Assembly (NCBI GenBank): GCA_025359245.1
Contig: JANYGW010000078.1
Location: 1 to 34,053, forward strand
DNA: 34,053 bases
Direction of reading: 5' to 3'
DNA from: Massilia sp.
Lineage (GTDB): Bacteria; Pseudomonadota; Gammaproteobacteria; Burkholderiales; Burkholderiaceae_D
Below are positions 16,171-24,038 of the stretch, one piece after another. Each line of letters begins with the position of its first letter. The first letter of the stretch is position 1. The position numbers were made by a program, and so were the translations under genes. The notes beneath the pieces were generated by a model that was given only the letters and a program-made list of their open reading frames with translations, did no database searches and was not told where the DNA came from.

Positions 16171-17559
16171 ATGAGTCGATTGATTGTTCCTGCACTTGCC
16201 CGTTTCTCCAGCCGCATCGCACTGGCGACCGTCATGGCGCAAGGCTTGTTGTTGCCATTGGTGGCGCAAGCGACGCCAGTGTTCTCGCGCCAGACCAGCA
16301 TGCAGTGCGTTTCCTGCCACGCCGGCGGGCAGTTTCCCGAGTTGACGCCGTTCGGCCGCACCTTCAAGCTCACCGGTTACACGCTGGGGCAGCGGGTGGG
16401 CGTACCCCTGGCCGTGATGGGTGTCGCCAGCGTATCGAGCACGCGCGACACGACCAGCGAACAGCAGTCGGTGGACTTCGCCAAGGACGCAGTGGCGCTG
16501 TTCCAGACTGGCAGCGTCCTGTTCGGCGGCAAAATCACCGACAAGGTCGGGCTGTTCGGGCAGATCACCTATGAAAACTATGCTAGCCAGGACCCTGACT
16601 CGTTGCACTGGAAAGGGCACTCGCATGCAGACAACATCGACCTGCGTTACGCCACCCAATGGAGTGGCGGCGGGCAGGACTGGGTCAGCGGTGTGAGCCT
16701 CAATAACAATCCGTCGGTGTCCGATATCTGGAACACTGCACCGGCATGGATACAGTACGTGCCAACCGGCTTTGGTTTCACCGGCCCCGCCGCCGCACCG
16801 ATGGTGGCCCAACTGGGACAACAAGCGGTCGGACTGAGCGCCTACACAATGTGGAACAACACGGTGTATGCGGAACTGTCCGGCTACCATACACCGCAAG
16901 GCGCCTTTAAGTTGCTCACGCGGGGCAACGACCTGGAAGCCCGCCTGAAAGGGGTGGCCCCTTACGCGCGCCTGACGCTCAGCCATGCGTGGGGAGAGCA
17001 CAATGCGATGGTCGGGGTTTTCGGCATGAATGCAAACATCTATCAAGATCCCGTGTCGGGCGGTCCCACGACGGCGTACCGCGACCGCGGCATCGACGCG
17101 CAATACCAGTACCTGACCGATGTGCATACGGCCACCGGGCAAGTGAGCTATATCCGCGAAGCGATCCGCGGCGGCGACCAGACCGGCGTCACCAGCAATG
17201 CCACCGATACACTGCGCCAGCTGCGCGTGAAGGGCAGCTATGTCTATCGGGCCGGGGTCGGCGCCAGCCTGACCTGGTTCAACACGTCCGGGTCGGCCGA
17301 CAGCACCTTGTATCCGGGGTCGCAGGACGACGGCAACGGTAACGCGGCGCCCATTGCGCTCGCCGGCAGCATCGCCAACCGCCCCGACACGCGCGGATGG
17401 ATTCCAGAACTGTTCTGGATACCGGAACAACACGTCCGCTTCGGGGCCCAATACTTCAAGTTCAATCGCTACAACGGCGCCTCTACCAACTACGATGGTA
17501 CCGGCCGCAATGCCAAGGGCAACGACACCTTGTTCATCTACCTGTGGGCTTCGCACTAG
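16171..17559 (+). CDS. Haem-binding (CXXCH) protein with predicted outer-membrane β-barrel
   Basis: A 462-residue protein. A signal peptide (about 1-35, cleavage near AQA-TP) is followed almost at once by one c-type haem motif, C46-V-S-C49-H50, in the stretch QTSMQCVSCHAGGQFPELTP. The remaining ~390 residues alternate in the manner of porin strands (VGLFGQITYENY, VGASLTWFNTSG, VRFGAQYFKFNRYNG) with turn-rich loops, ending TLFIYLWASH with an aromatic girdle. It could be an outer-membrane protein with a single covalent haem at the periplasmic mouth, but electron transfer is inference. No other cytochrome or maturation genes are adjacent. It ends 40 bp from the convergent polB. Confidence 0.75.
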   Translation: MSRLIVPALARFSSRIALATVMAQGLLLPLVAQATPVFSRQTSMQCVSCHAGGQFPELTPFGRTFKLTGYTLGQRVGVPLAVMGVASVSSTRDTTSEQQSVDFAKDAVALFQTGSVLFGGKITDKVGLFGQITYENYASQDPDSLHWKGHSHADNIDLRYATQWSGGGQDWVSGVSLNNNPSVSDIWNTAPAWIQYVPTGFGFTGPAAAPMVAQLGQQAVGLSAYTMWNNTVYAELSGYHTPQGAFKLLTRGNDLEARLKGVAPYARLTLSHAWGEHNAMVGVFGMNANIYQDPVSGGPTTAYRDRGIDAQYQYLTDVHTATGQVSYIREAIRGGDQTGVTSNATDTLRQLRVKGSYVYRAGVGASLTWFNTSGSADSTLYPGSQDDGNGNAAPIALAGSIANRPDTRGWIPELFWIPEQHVRFGAQYFKFNRYNGASTNYDGTGRNAKGNDTLFIYLWASH

Positions 17560-17568
17560 CGTTTGCGT

Positions 17569-17582
17569 GCCAGCGCGCTGGC
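17569..17582. terminator. 14-bp palindrome between convergent genes
   Basis: GCCAGCGCGCTGGC is a perfect palindrome in the 40-bp gap between the haem/barrel gene and polB. It has no loop and no T-tract, so it is only a weak bidirectional terminator candidate. Confidence 0.3.
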
Positions 17583-17599
17583 CAAGCGCCCGGACAGCG

Positions 17600-19972
17600 C
17601 TAGAACAAGTTCCACTGGCGGCTGGTCAACGCTGAAAAATCAGCGCCGACGAACGGCAGTATCGCGTCCGCCACCGGCTGCAGTTGGCGCGTCAGATAAT
17701 GGTCGTAGTCGATCGGCGAGCGCTGGGTCTCGAGCGGCTCCGGGCCCGCCACCGTGATCACGTAACGGATCCAGCCGCCGCTCTGGTACTGCAGCGGCCG
17801 GCCTTGCTGGCGGTTGAATTCATCGGCCACGCGCGCGGCGCGCACGTGCGGCGGCACGTTGCGCTGATACTCGTCGAGCGGCCGCCGCAAGCGCTTGCGG
17901 TACACCAGCAGCGCATCGAATTCGCCGCTGGCGGTGCGCCTGACGTAGTCCTGCAAATACTCCTGGTAAGCCTGGCCCTTGAAGATGCGCGCGTACAGCT
18001 CCTGCTGGAACTGCTGCGCCAGCGGCGTCCAGTCGCTGCGCACCGTTTCGAGGCCTTTGTAAATCATCGTTTCGCTGCCGTCCGGCTTGCGGATCAAGCC
18101 CGCATAGCGTTTCTTGCTGCCCTCTTCCGAACCGCGGATGGTCGGCATCAGGAAGCGCCGGTAATGCGTTTCGTACTGCAGTTCGAGCGCGCTGGCGAGA
18201 TCGAATTGTTCGCGCAGGTGCTGCGCCAGCCACTGGTTCACATGCGCCACCAGCGCGCGGCCGATCTCGCCGGCCTGCTCCTCGGTATGCGCATGCCGCA
18301 GCCAGACGAAGGTCGAATCGGTGTCGCCGTAAATGACCTGGTAGCCCTGCTCTTCGATCAGCCTGCGCGTCTGGTGCATGATTTCGTGCCCGCGCAGCGT
18401 GATCGAGGACGCCAGGCGCGGGTCGAAGAAGCGGCAGCCGCTCGACCCCAGCACGCCATAAAATGCATTCATGATGATCTTGAGCGCCTGCGACAGCGGC
18501 TTGTTGTGCTCGCGTTTGGCGGCATCGCGCCCGTCCGAAATCTGTTTGACGATGGCCGGCAGGCAGTGCTTGTCGCGCGAAAAGCGTGCGCCGCGAAAGC
18601 CGGCCACCGTGCCCGCCTCATCCTCGGTTCGGGTGCCCACCACCAGCCCGACCGGGTCGATCAGGAAGGTCCGGATAATCGACGGATACAGGCTTTTATA
18701 ATCGAGCACCAGCACCGAATCGTACAGGCCCGATTGCGAATCCATCACGAAGCCGCCCGGGCTGTTCTCGCCATCGATATCGCCCAGGTTCGGCGCCACG
18801 TAGCCTTGCCGGTGCATCATCGGCATGTACAGGTGCTCGAACGCGGCCACCGAGCCGCCGCTGCGGTCGACCGCGAGGCCGGTCACGCTGGCCCGTTCGA
18901 GCAGGAAGGTCAGCAGCTCGGTCTTGGCGAAAATGCGCGTGACCAGTTCGCAGTCCTTCAGGTTGTAGCGCGCCAGGGCCGGCTTGTCCTCGGCGAAGCG
19001 GCGGTCGATTTCCGCCATCCGCTGGTAGGGATTGTCGATCGATTTGCCCTCGCCCAGCAGGGCCTGCGATACGTGTTCGAGGCTGAACGACGGAAAACTC
19101 CAGGTCGCCGACTTGAGCGCCTCGATGCCATCGATGATCAGGCGCCCGGCGGCGGCGGCGAAAAAGTGCTGCTGCTTGCCGCCGTGCTCGCGCCACTCCA
19201 TTTCGCTGCCGTCGCGGCCGAAGCGCAGCGGCATGTGGTGGCGCTCGGCGTGCTTGCGCAGCACGCGCAGGTCGAACTGCACCAGGTTCCAGCCGATGAT
19301 GGCGTCCGGATCGTGGCGCTCGATCCACTGGTTCAGCCGCTCCAGCATGTGCGGGTGGCTGTCGCAGTATTCCAGGTCAAAATCGAGCGCCTCGGCGCCG
19401 CCATTAGCTGGACCCAGCATGTAGACCTGGCGCTGGCCGCAGCCTTCCAGCGCGATCGAATACAGCTCGCCGTGGGCGGTGGTTTCGATGTCGAGCGAGG
19501 CCAGTTTCAGTTGCGGGCGATAGCCGGGGGCCGGCTTCAGGTGGCCGTCCAGCAGCGGCCCTTTGGCGCCGGGACCGGGCTGGCCGCCGAACCAGACCGG
19601 CGCGGTAATGAAGCGCTCCATCAGGTAGCGGTCGGGTGGGCGCACGTCGGCCTCGTAGACGTCGACCCCGTTTTCGCGCAGCTGCCTGGCCTGCTTCTGC
19701 AGCTGGCGATATTGGGTGCAATACAGGCCCAGTACCGGCCGGTGGTGGAAGTCGCACAGGGACAGAGGGCGCAGTTCGCACGAGCGCTCGCCGCGCAGCA
19801 CCAGTTCGGCCTGCGCACGCTGTTCTTCAGGGATGAAGGCGACTGACGGATGGGGCGCAAGGCGAACATGGCGCGGACCGTCATCGGTCGCGAGCCAGAA
19901 ATCGACCTCGGTGCCGGCGGCGGTGTCGCGCCAGTGCCGGGTCAGGAGAAAACCTTGCTGTAAGTGGTCCAA
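17600..19972 (-). CDS. polB: DNA polymerase II (family B)
   Basis: A 790-residue family-B polymerase with 3'-5' exonuclease. In enterobacteria it is induced by DNA damage and restarts or extends stalled forks. It matches E. coli PolB from end to end. It has the N-terminal [11 protein letters not shown], Exo I (LASLDIETT, Asp161/Glu163), [14 protein letters not shown] (Exo II), YNLKDCELV (Exo III), motif [11 protein letters not shown] (Asp424), motif [13 protein letters not shown] and motif C YGDTDS (Asp550/Asp552). All catalytic residues are present. The start is probably TTG at 19972: an in-frame stop lies about 14 codons upstream and no ATG or GTG falls between, while family homology begins right after it. 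I saw no clear LexA box (CTG-N10-CAG) in the upstream 100 bp. Confidence 0.97.
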   Translation of the reverse strand: MDHLQQGFLLTRHWRDTAAGTEVDFWLATDDGPRHVRLAPHPSVAFIPEEQRAQAELVLRGERSCELRPLSLCDFHHRPVLGLYCTQYRQLQKQARQLRENGVDVYEADVRPPDRYLMERFITAPVWFGGQPGPGAKGPLLDGHLKPAPGYRPQLKLASLDIETTAHGELYSIALEGCGQRQVYMLGPANGGAEALDFDLEYCDSHPHMLERLNQWIERHDPDAIIGWNLVQFDLRVLRKHAERHHMPLRFGRDGSEMEWREHGGKQQHFFAAAAGRLIIDGIEALKSATWSFPSFSLEHVSQALLGEGKSIDNPYQRMAEIDRRFAEDKPALARYNLKDCELVTRIFAKTELLTFLLERASVTGLAVDRSGGSVAAFEHLYMPMMHRQGYVAPNLGDIDGENSPGGFVMDSQSGLYDSVLVLDYKSLYPSIIRTFLIDPVGLVVGTRTEDEAGTVAGFRGARFSRDKHCLPAIVKQISDGRDAAKREHNKPLSQALKIIMNAFYGVLGSSGCRFFDPRLASSITLRGHEIMHQTRRLIEEQGYQVIYGDTDSTFVWLRHAHTEEQAGEIGRALVAHVNQWLAQHLREQFDLASALELQYETHYRRFLMPTIRGSEEGSKKRYAGLIRKPDGSETMIYKGLETVRSDWTPLAQQFQQELYARIFKGQAYQEYLQDYVRRTASGEFDALLVYRKRLRRPLDEYQRNVPPHVRAARVADEFNRQQGRPLQYQSGGWIRYVITVAGPEPLETQRSPIDYDHYLTRQLQPVADAILPFVGADFSALTSRQWNLF

Positions 19973-20197
19973 CGTCTGGCGCCTTTTGCGAATCGCAGTG
20001 GGTGGATTCGCATATTAAAGCAAACACCTGTCCCACGCCGCAAGCGCTGGCGTTCTGCAATGCGGTAGTGGTGGCGACGCGAGAGCTGACTTTTAGTGCA
20101 GGACAATCCAGGACAGATTTGCCTGCGGCATTCCCGCGGCGCACTCAGCACCGCCGGACAGCCCAGTCAGGTCATGCCTGACTGTCCTGCCTGGACA
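19973..20197. other. Non-coding stretch upstream of polB
   Basis: Contains the presumed polB promoter on the minus strand and a hairpin at 20164-20184. No gene is supported. Confidence 0.4.
20164..20184 (-). terminator. 8-bp hairpin downstream of the small cysteine-containing ORF
   Basis: CAGTCAGG (20164-20171) and CCTGACTG (20177-20184) pair around a 5-nt loop. The hairpin begins 13 nt past the stop of the minus-strand frame ending at 20198. There is no T-tract, so this is a modest terminator candidate. Confidence 0.4.
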
Positions 20198-20395
20198 CTA
20201 GATCGTACCTTGCCTGCCGCCAGTTTTGCCGGCAATTACAATATCTTCCAGTTCATTGTCCATGCCTTCGAACAGGGCACCGGTCTTTTCGATGACGGCC
20301 TTTTGACGGCGGCATCCTGGTTGTTCGCATTTCTGGCCGGGTCCCAATTCGATATAGGAGGGACAATTTTTGTAGTCATGATCAACGCACGGCAT
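20198..20395 (-). CDS. Small cysteine-containing hypothetical protein
   Basis: A 65-residue frame starting at the ATG at 20395, with AGGA about 7 nt upstream. The start 25 codons further up has no ribosome site. The sequence begins MPCVDHDYKNCPSYIELGPG and continues QKCEQPGCRRQKAVIEKTG, giving four Cys in a CX7C/CX4C arrangement that could bind a metal or form disulfides. The C-terminal half is acidic, then basic. There is no signal peptide. A hairpin follows the stop. I do not recognise a family. The region is AT-richer than average and lies between polB and an insertion sequence. Confidence 0.4.
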   Translation of the reverse strand: MPCVDHDYKNCPSYIELGPGQKCEQPGCRRQKAVIEKTGALFEGMDNELEDIVIAGKTGGRQGTI

Positions 20396-20532
20396 ATAGA
20401 TTCCTGGGAAGTTCGTTCGCTGCGGAGTTGTTGCAAATTCGAGCTTACACCGCAACGGGGGAAATCGCATTTTCGACCGTTTTCAATCGAACCGCGCTCC
20501 ACCGTCAGATATCCTGAGAGAAACACGTGAGT

Positions 20533-20590
20533 TACAAGAACCAACGTCGTCCTCGCGATTGCACACTGCTGTCCGGGATAATTGTGTTGA
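20533..20590 (+). repeat. Left terminal inverted repeat of the IS4 element with outward extension
   Basis: Positions 20561-20590 are the inner inverted repeat. Positions 20533-20560 (ACAAGAACCAACGTCGTCC, then TCGCG) mirror the sequence beyond the right end at 21878-21905 with few mismatches. Confidence 0.7.
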
Positions 20591-21877
20591 CTAGTTGAGA
20601 GAGGGTTGCAGGCATTGGTTTACGAGTGTTAACCTCGGTTTGCCAACTTAAAAACCAAACCTGCAACATGTTTAGAATAACGACTTTTCAAGAATTAATG
20701 AAGGGGCTGCCGCGCAGCACCTTCGACAAAGTGGTCAAGAAACACAACGCCGACAAGTACTGCAAGCGCTTTGGCCACTGGGACCATCTGATTGCCATGT
20801 CGTACGCGCAATTGAGTGGCACTACGGGCCTGAGGCCTTTGCAGACTGCCTTCAACAGCCACGAGGCGCACCTCTATCACCTGGGAACAACGCCAATCAA
20901 GCGTTCAACACTCGCCGATGCCAATGAAAATCGCGCCGATACGGTCTTTGGCGAGGTTGCCACGTGGTTGATGGGACAGGTTTCCGGCCAATTGCGCCAA
21001 GACGCCAGAGAGTTAATGTTCCTGCTCGACTCGACGTCTGTGACGCTCAAGGGGCGTGAGTTTGATCGGTGGACTTCGAGCAACCAGACTCGCAATACGC
21101 AAGGAATCAAACTGCATGTCTTACTCGAATCGGCGTCGGAAACGCCCTCGTGGACGCGCTTTAGTGCCGCCAATGTCAACGATGTGGAATTGGCCGCCGA
21201 AGTCCCATTGCAGGAAGGGGCGCTCTACGTCTTCGACAAAGGCTACTGTGACTACAACTGGTGGTACAGCATCGGTTTGGCCGGTGCGCGCTTCGTTACC
21301 CGATTTAAATACAACGCCGGGCTGAGAGTCGTCGAGGACCGCGACATCCCAGTTGAAGATCAGGACGTAGTGCTGCAAGATCAGGTCGTCAAATTCAAGA
21401 GGAAGTACCCCGGTGGTGGGCGTGTCAACAAGCACTTCGACAAGCCGCTCCGCCGTGTCACGATTGTGCGGCCGGATAAACCTACACCTCTGGTGCTGGC
21501 GACCAACGACTTCAAGGCAAGCGCAAAGGAAATTGCCCAGCGCTACAAAGAACGCTGGGCAATTGAACTGTTCTTCAAATGGATCAAGCAGCACTTGAAG
21601 ATCAAGAAATTTCTTGGTCGCACAGAAAATGCGGTGCGCATTCAAATACTTACAGCGCTCATTAGCTATTTGCTAGTGGCACTTCACAAGCAACGGCACA
21701 ACTTGAAACAAAGTCTCTGGGACTGCTTATGCCTCATTCGCGTCGCGATGTTCCAGCACTTCGAAGCAGAAGAATCTCCCTTTCGAAGGCGACGACGAGA
21801 CGCCCAATTTGCCGCCCAAATGCAAGGAGGTCTATTCTAAGTGCAGGTCAAGAACTTTATTCCGGACAGCAGTGTGC
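20561..21877 (+). mobile_element. IS4-family insertion sequence, complete
   Basis: A single transposase gene is flanked by inverted repeats. The left end at 20561 reads GCACACTGCTGTCCGGGATAA; the right end, read inward from 21877, reads GCACACTGCTGTCCGGAATAA. Weaker similarity continues to TTGAC about 30 bp in. Homology between the two sides also continues outward (CGTCGTCC-CGCG and ACAAGAA-CAACG) to about 20533 and 21905. Either the true inverted repeats are ~58 bp or the element sits inside a palindromic target. Length is 1,317 bp by the inner ends. No simple target duplication was identified. Confidence 0.8.
20668..21840 (+). CDS. IS4-family transposase with N-terminal DUF4372 domain
   Basis: A 390-residue DDE transposase. 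The ATG at 20668 begins the family N-terminus (MFRITTFQELMKGLPRSTFD), a DUF4372 domain to about residue 75 with FGHWDHLIAMSYAQLSG. The catalytic core has Asp121 (FLLDSTSV), Asp190 (YVFDKGYCDYNWW) and Glu300 in the IS4 signature Y293-xx-R296-xxx-E300-x6-K307 (YKERWAIELFFKWIK). All residues of the Y(2)R(3)E(6)K motif are present, so the enzyme looks intact. The frame closes just before the right inverted repeat. It lies directly downstream of the sugar locus, convergent with the kinase–RpiR gene. Confidence 0.95.
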   Translation: MFRITTFQELMKGLPRSTFDKVVKKHNADKYCKRFGHWDHLIAMSYAQLSGTTGLRPLQTAFNSHEAHLYHLGTTPIKRSTLADANENRADTVFGEVATWLMGQVSGQLRQDARELMFLLDSTSVTLKGREFDRWTSSNQTRNTQGIKLHVLLESASETPSWTRFSAANVNDVELAAEVPLQEGALYVFDKGYCDYNWWYSIGLAGARFVTRFKYNAGLRVVEDRDIPVEDQDVVLQDQVVKFKRKYPGGGRVNKHFDKPLRRVTIVRPDKPTPLVLATNDFKASAKEIAQRYKERWAIELFFKWIKQHLKIKKFLGRTENAVRIQILTALISYLLVALHKQRHNLKQSLWDCLCLIRVAMFQHFEAEESPFRRRRRDAQFAAQMQGGLF

Positions 21878-22013
21878 GAACGCGGGGACGACGTTGATTC
21901 TTGTATTTCAAGTCTCATTTCCGCGACTTCTGCAGCAGTCCAACGCCCAATTAGTGCGCCATCCATGTCAAGAATTTTATTCCGGACAGCAGTGCGCGAA
22001 CGCGGGGACGACG
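21847..22013 (+). repeat. Direct repeat of the IS4 right end; second copy is a solo end
   Basis: A 47-bp sequence beginning GTCAAGAA and ending GGGGACGACG occurs at 21847-21893, where it is the right end of the intact element. It occurs again at 21967-22013 with only two differences. The period is exactly 120 bp. The 73 bp between (21894-21966) are AT-richer than the chromosome and show only a 10-bp match to the transposase 3' end. The second copy has no transposase of its own, so it is a remnant of a related insertion or a local duplication. Confidence 0.8.
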
Positions 22014-22048
22014 GTAGTGGCGGTACTGGGTATGCGGCTGTGCGATTT

Positions 22049-23902
22049 CTAGATGTCGAGGTGGGAAATCAGCATGCGCTTTTTCGCCGCCTCGGTATCG
22101 CCGGCGGCATGCGAGCCGAGCGAAATCCCGACCGACATGATATCGATCAGCAGCAGCTGCAATATGCGCGAGATCATCGACAGGAACGACGTGCTGTCTT
22201 CGCTGTGATCGACCGCCAGGCAGACCGTGGCCTTTTTCGCCAGCGCCGATTTGCTGCTGGTGATGGCAATCACGTCGGCCCCGACCGCGCGCGCCGCATC
22301 GACAGCGGCCAGCAGCTCCGGCAGCTGCCCGGACGTCGAGATCGCAATGACAACGTCGCCCGGCTTGAGCAGTTCGGCCGCCAGTTTGAACAGGTGCGAA
22401 TCGCCGTACGACGAGCTTGGAATGCGGAAGCGGAAGAACTTGTGCTGGCCGTCCAGCGCCACCACGCGCGAATTGCCCATCGCGTAAAACTCGACCCGGT
22501 TGGCATTGCGCAGCAGTTCGATGGCGCGGTCGATCGACAGCACGTCGAGCTGGTCGCGGAATTTCAGGATCGCCGACACGGTGTTGTCGATGACCTTGGC
22601 CGACAGGTCGTGCGTGCTGTCGGAGACCCGCACCTGGCTGTGGCGCACCGGGATCGTGCCGGTCAGGCTGCTGGCGAACTTGAGCTTGAAGTCGGCCAGG
22701 CCGAGGAAGCCCAGCGAACGGCAGAAGCGGATCACGGTCGGCTGACTGACGTCGGCCAGGCGCGCAATTTCGGCGATCGGCTCGCCCAGCACCTTGCGCG
22801 GATGCTCGAGCACCAGCGTGGCGACGCGCTGTTCGGCCGGCGACAGTTCATGCTGCAAGTGCTGGACCCGCTCCATCAGCGTATTGGCGCCGCTGCGCCC
22901 GCGCAGGTGCTCGGACAGGATGGTCGCCACGCCGTAGAACGCCGGATTCGGCGTCATGATGACGTAGGTCGGAATCTCGGACAGGTAGGACGTGAACCGT
23001 CCTTTCGCTTCGAAGCGCGAACGGAACGACGACTTGGCGAACAGCTCGGCCATGCGCGGCACGATGCCGCCGCCGATGAACACGCCGCCGAAAGCGCCCA
23101 GCGTCACGGCCAGGTTGGCGGCCGCGCCGCCCAGCATGCCGCAGAAGCAATCGAGCACTTCCAGGCACAGCGGATCGTTCTGGTCCAGCGCTCCGGTGAT
23201 GATGTCCGGCGACGTGCGCGCGGCGACCTTCAGGCCGTTGCGTTCGGCCAGCGCGCGGTAGATGATTTCCATGCCGGGACCGGAGATCAGGCGCTCGTTC
23301 GATACGTGCGCCCATTCCTTCCAGGCGAATTGGAGGATGGCGAACTCGCGCTCATCGGCGGGAGCGAAGTTGACGTGGCCGCCCTCGCTGCCGAGGGTCA
23401 CGAAACCGTCGAGCGTCGGGATCACGCCCGACACGCCAAGGCCGGTGCCCGGTCCGAGCACGCCGATCACGGCGTTCGAGGCCGGGGCGCCGCCGCCGAC
23501 CTGCATCAGGTCGGAGCCCGACAGGCCGGGCAGCGACATCGCCAGCGCCGTAAAGTCGTTCACGATCAGCAGCGTATTGAGGCCCAGCTCGCGCCGCACT
23601 TCGTCGGTCGAGAAGGTCCAGTCGCGGTTGGTCATGCGGATCATGTCGCCGCTGATCGGATTGGCCAGCGCGAACGCGGCGTGGTTCAGCCGCAGGTTCT
23701 TGTGGTCGGCCAGGTAGGAGTGCAGCAGCGGCACGATGCCGGCGAAGTCGTCGCACTTGAGCACGCGCACCGAGCGCAGCACACCGGGAGCGGTTTCGAG
23801 GGCGAAGCGGGCATGGGTCGCGCCGATGTCGGCGAGCAGGCGGGGACCGTCGGCATAGGCGGTGCGGCTGTATTTTTGTTCAGTGTCGAGTTCTTTGGTC
23901 AT
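22049..23902 (-). CDS. glk: Bifunctional glucokinase / RpiR-family transcriptional regulator
   Basis: A 617-residue two-part protein. Residues about 20-325 are a glucokinase of the E. coli Glk type: phosphate-binding DIGATH (25-30), LIVNDFTALAMSLPGL, GVLGPGTGLGVSG, GSEGGHVNFAP and GVFIGGGIVPRM. It phosphorylates glucose in the cytoplasm. Residues about 340-415 are an RpiR helix-turn-helix (LSPAEQRVATLVLEHP, then IAEIARLADVSQPTVIRFCR). About 460-590 is a SIS sugar-phosphate-binding domain (VEFYAMGNSRVVALDGQHKFF, VIAISTSGQLPELL). This fusion is known in Burkholderiales. It is the last gene of the α-glucan operon, 136 bp after the amylase with a strong hairpin between, so it may also have its own promoter. 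The SIS domain probably senses a hexose phosphate. Confidence 0.95.
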   Translation of the reverse strand: MTKELDTEQKYSRTAYADGPRLLADIGATHARFALETAPGVLRSVRVLKCDDFAGIVPLLHSYLADHKNLRLNHAAFALANPISGDMIRMTNRDWTFSTDEVRRELGLNTLLIVNDFTALAMSLPGLSGSDLMQVGGGAPASNAVIGVLGPGTGLGVSGVIPTLDGFVTLGSEGGHVNFAPADEREFAILQFAWKEWAHVSNERLISGPGMEIIYRALAERNGLKVAARTSPDIITGALDQNDPLCLEVLDCFCGMLGGAAANLAVTLGAFGGVFIGGGIVPRMAELFAKSSFRSRFEAKGRFTSYLSEIPTYVIMTPNPAFYGVATILSEHLRGRSGANTLMERVQHLQHELSPAEQRVATLVLEHPRKVLGEPIAEIARLADVSQPTVIRFCRSLGFLGLADFKLKFASSLTGTIPVRHSQVRVSDSTHDLSAKVIDNTVSAILKFRDQLDVLSIDRAIELLRNANRVEFYAMGNSRVVALDGQHKFFRFRIPSSSYGDSHLFKLAAELLKPGDVVIAISTSGQLPELLAAVDAARAVGADVIAITSSKSALAKKATVCLAVDHSEDSTSFLSMISRILQLLLIDIMSVGISLGSHAAGDTEAAKKRMLISHLDI

Positions 23903-23979
23903 CGCGGTAATTGGGCCAGGTTCGCGCGTAGCATACCCTATTGTACGAAATGCACCAATAAACCGTCATTACCAACCCT

Positions 23980-24032
23980 TCGCCCGTGCGCCAGGGCGGC
24001 CCTCGGCGAAGGCCTCCTTGGCGCACGGGCGA
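23980..24032 (-). terminator. 14-bp stem-loop between the amylase and kinase–RpiR genes
   Basis: Arms at 23980-23993 and 24019-24032 pair perfectly over 14 bp around a 25-nt loop that itself contains a GGCC/GGCC stem. It lies 6 bp beyond the amylase stop (24039), inside the presumed operon. There is no T-tract. It may be a partial terminator, or an mRNA stabiliser that lowers expression of the downstream regulator relative to the amylase. Confidence 0.6.
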
Positions 24033-24038
24033 TGGGGT

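Noticed and set aside
17684-19846. A 720-codon open frame antisense to polB
   Set aside because: Shadow of a conserved polymerase gene; composition is not protein-like.
19973-20110. A LexA-type SOS box upstream of polB
   Set aside because: No CTG-N10-CAG with AT-rich centre was found by eye in this stretch.
21894-21966. The 73-bp spacer as a clear remnant of a second transposase 3' end
   Set aside because: Only a 10-bp match (ACGCCCAATT) to the intact gene was found, at a different offset, which is not enough to claim homology.
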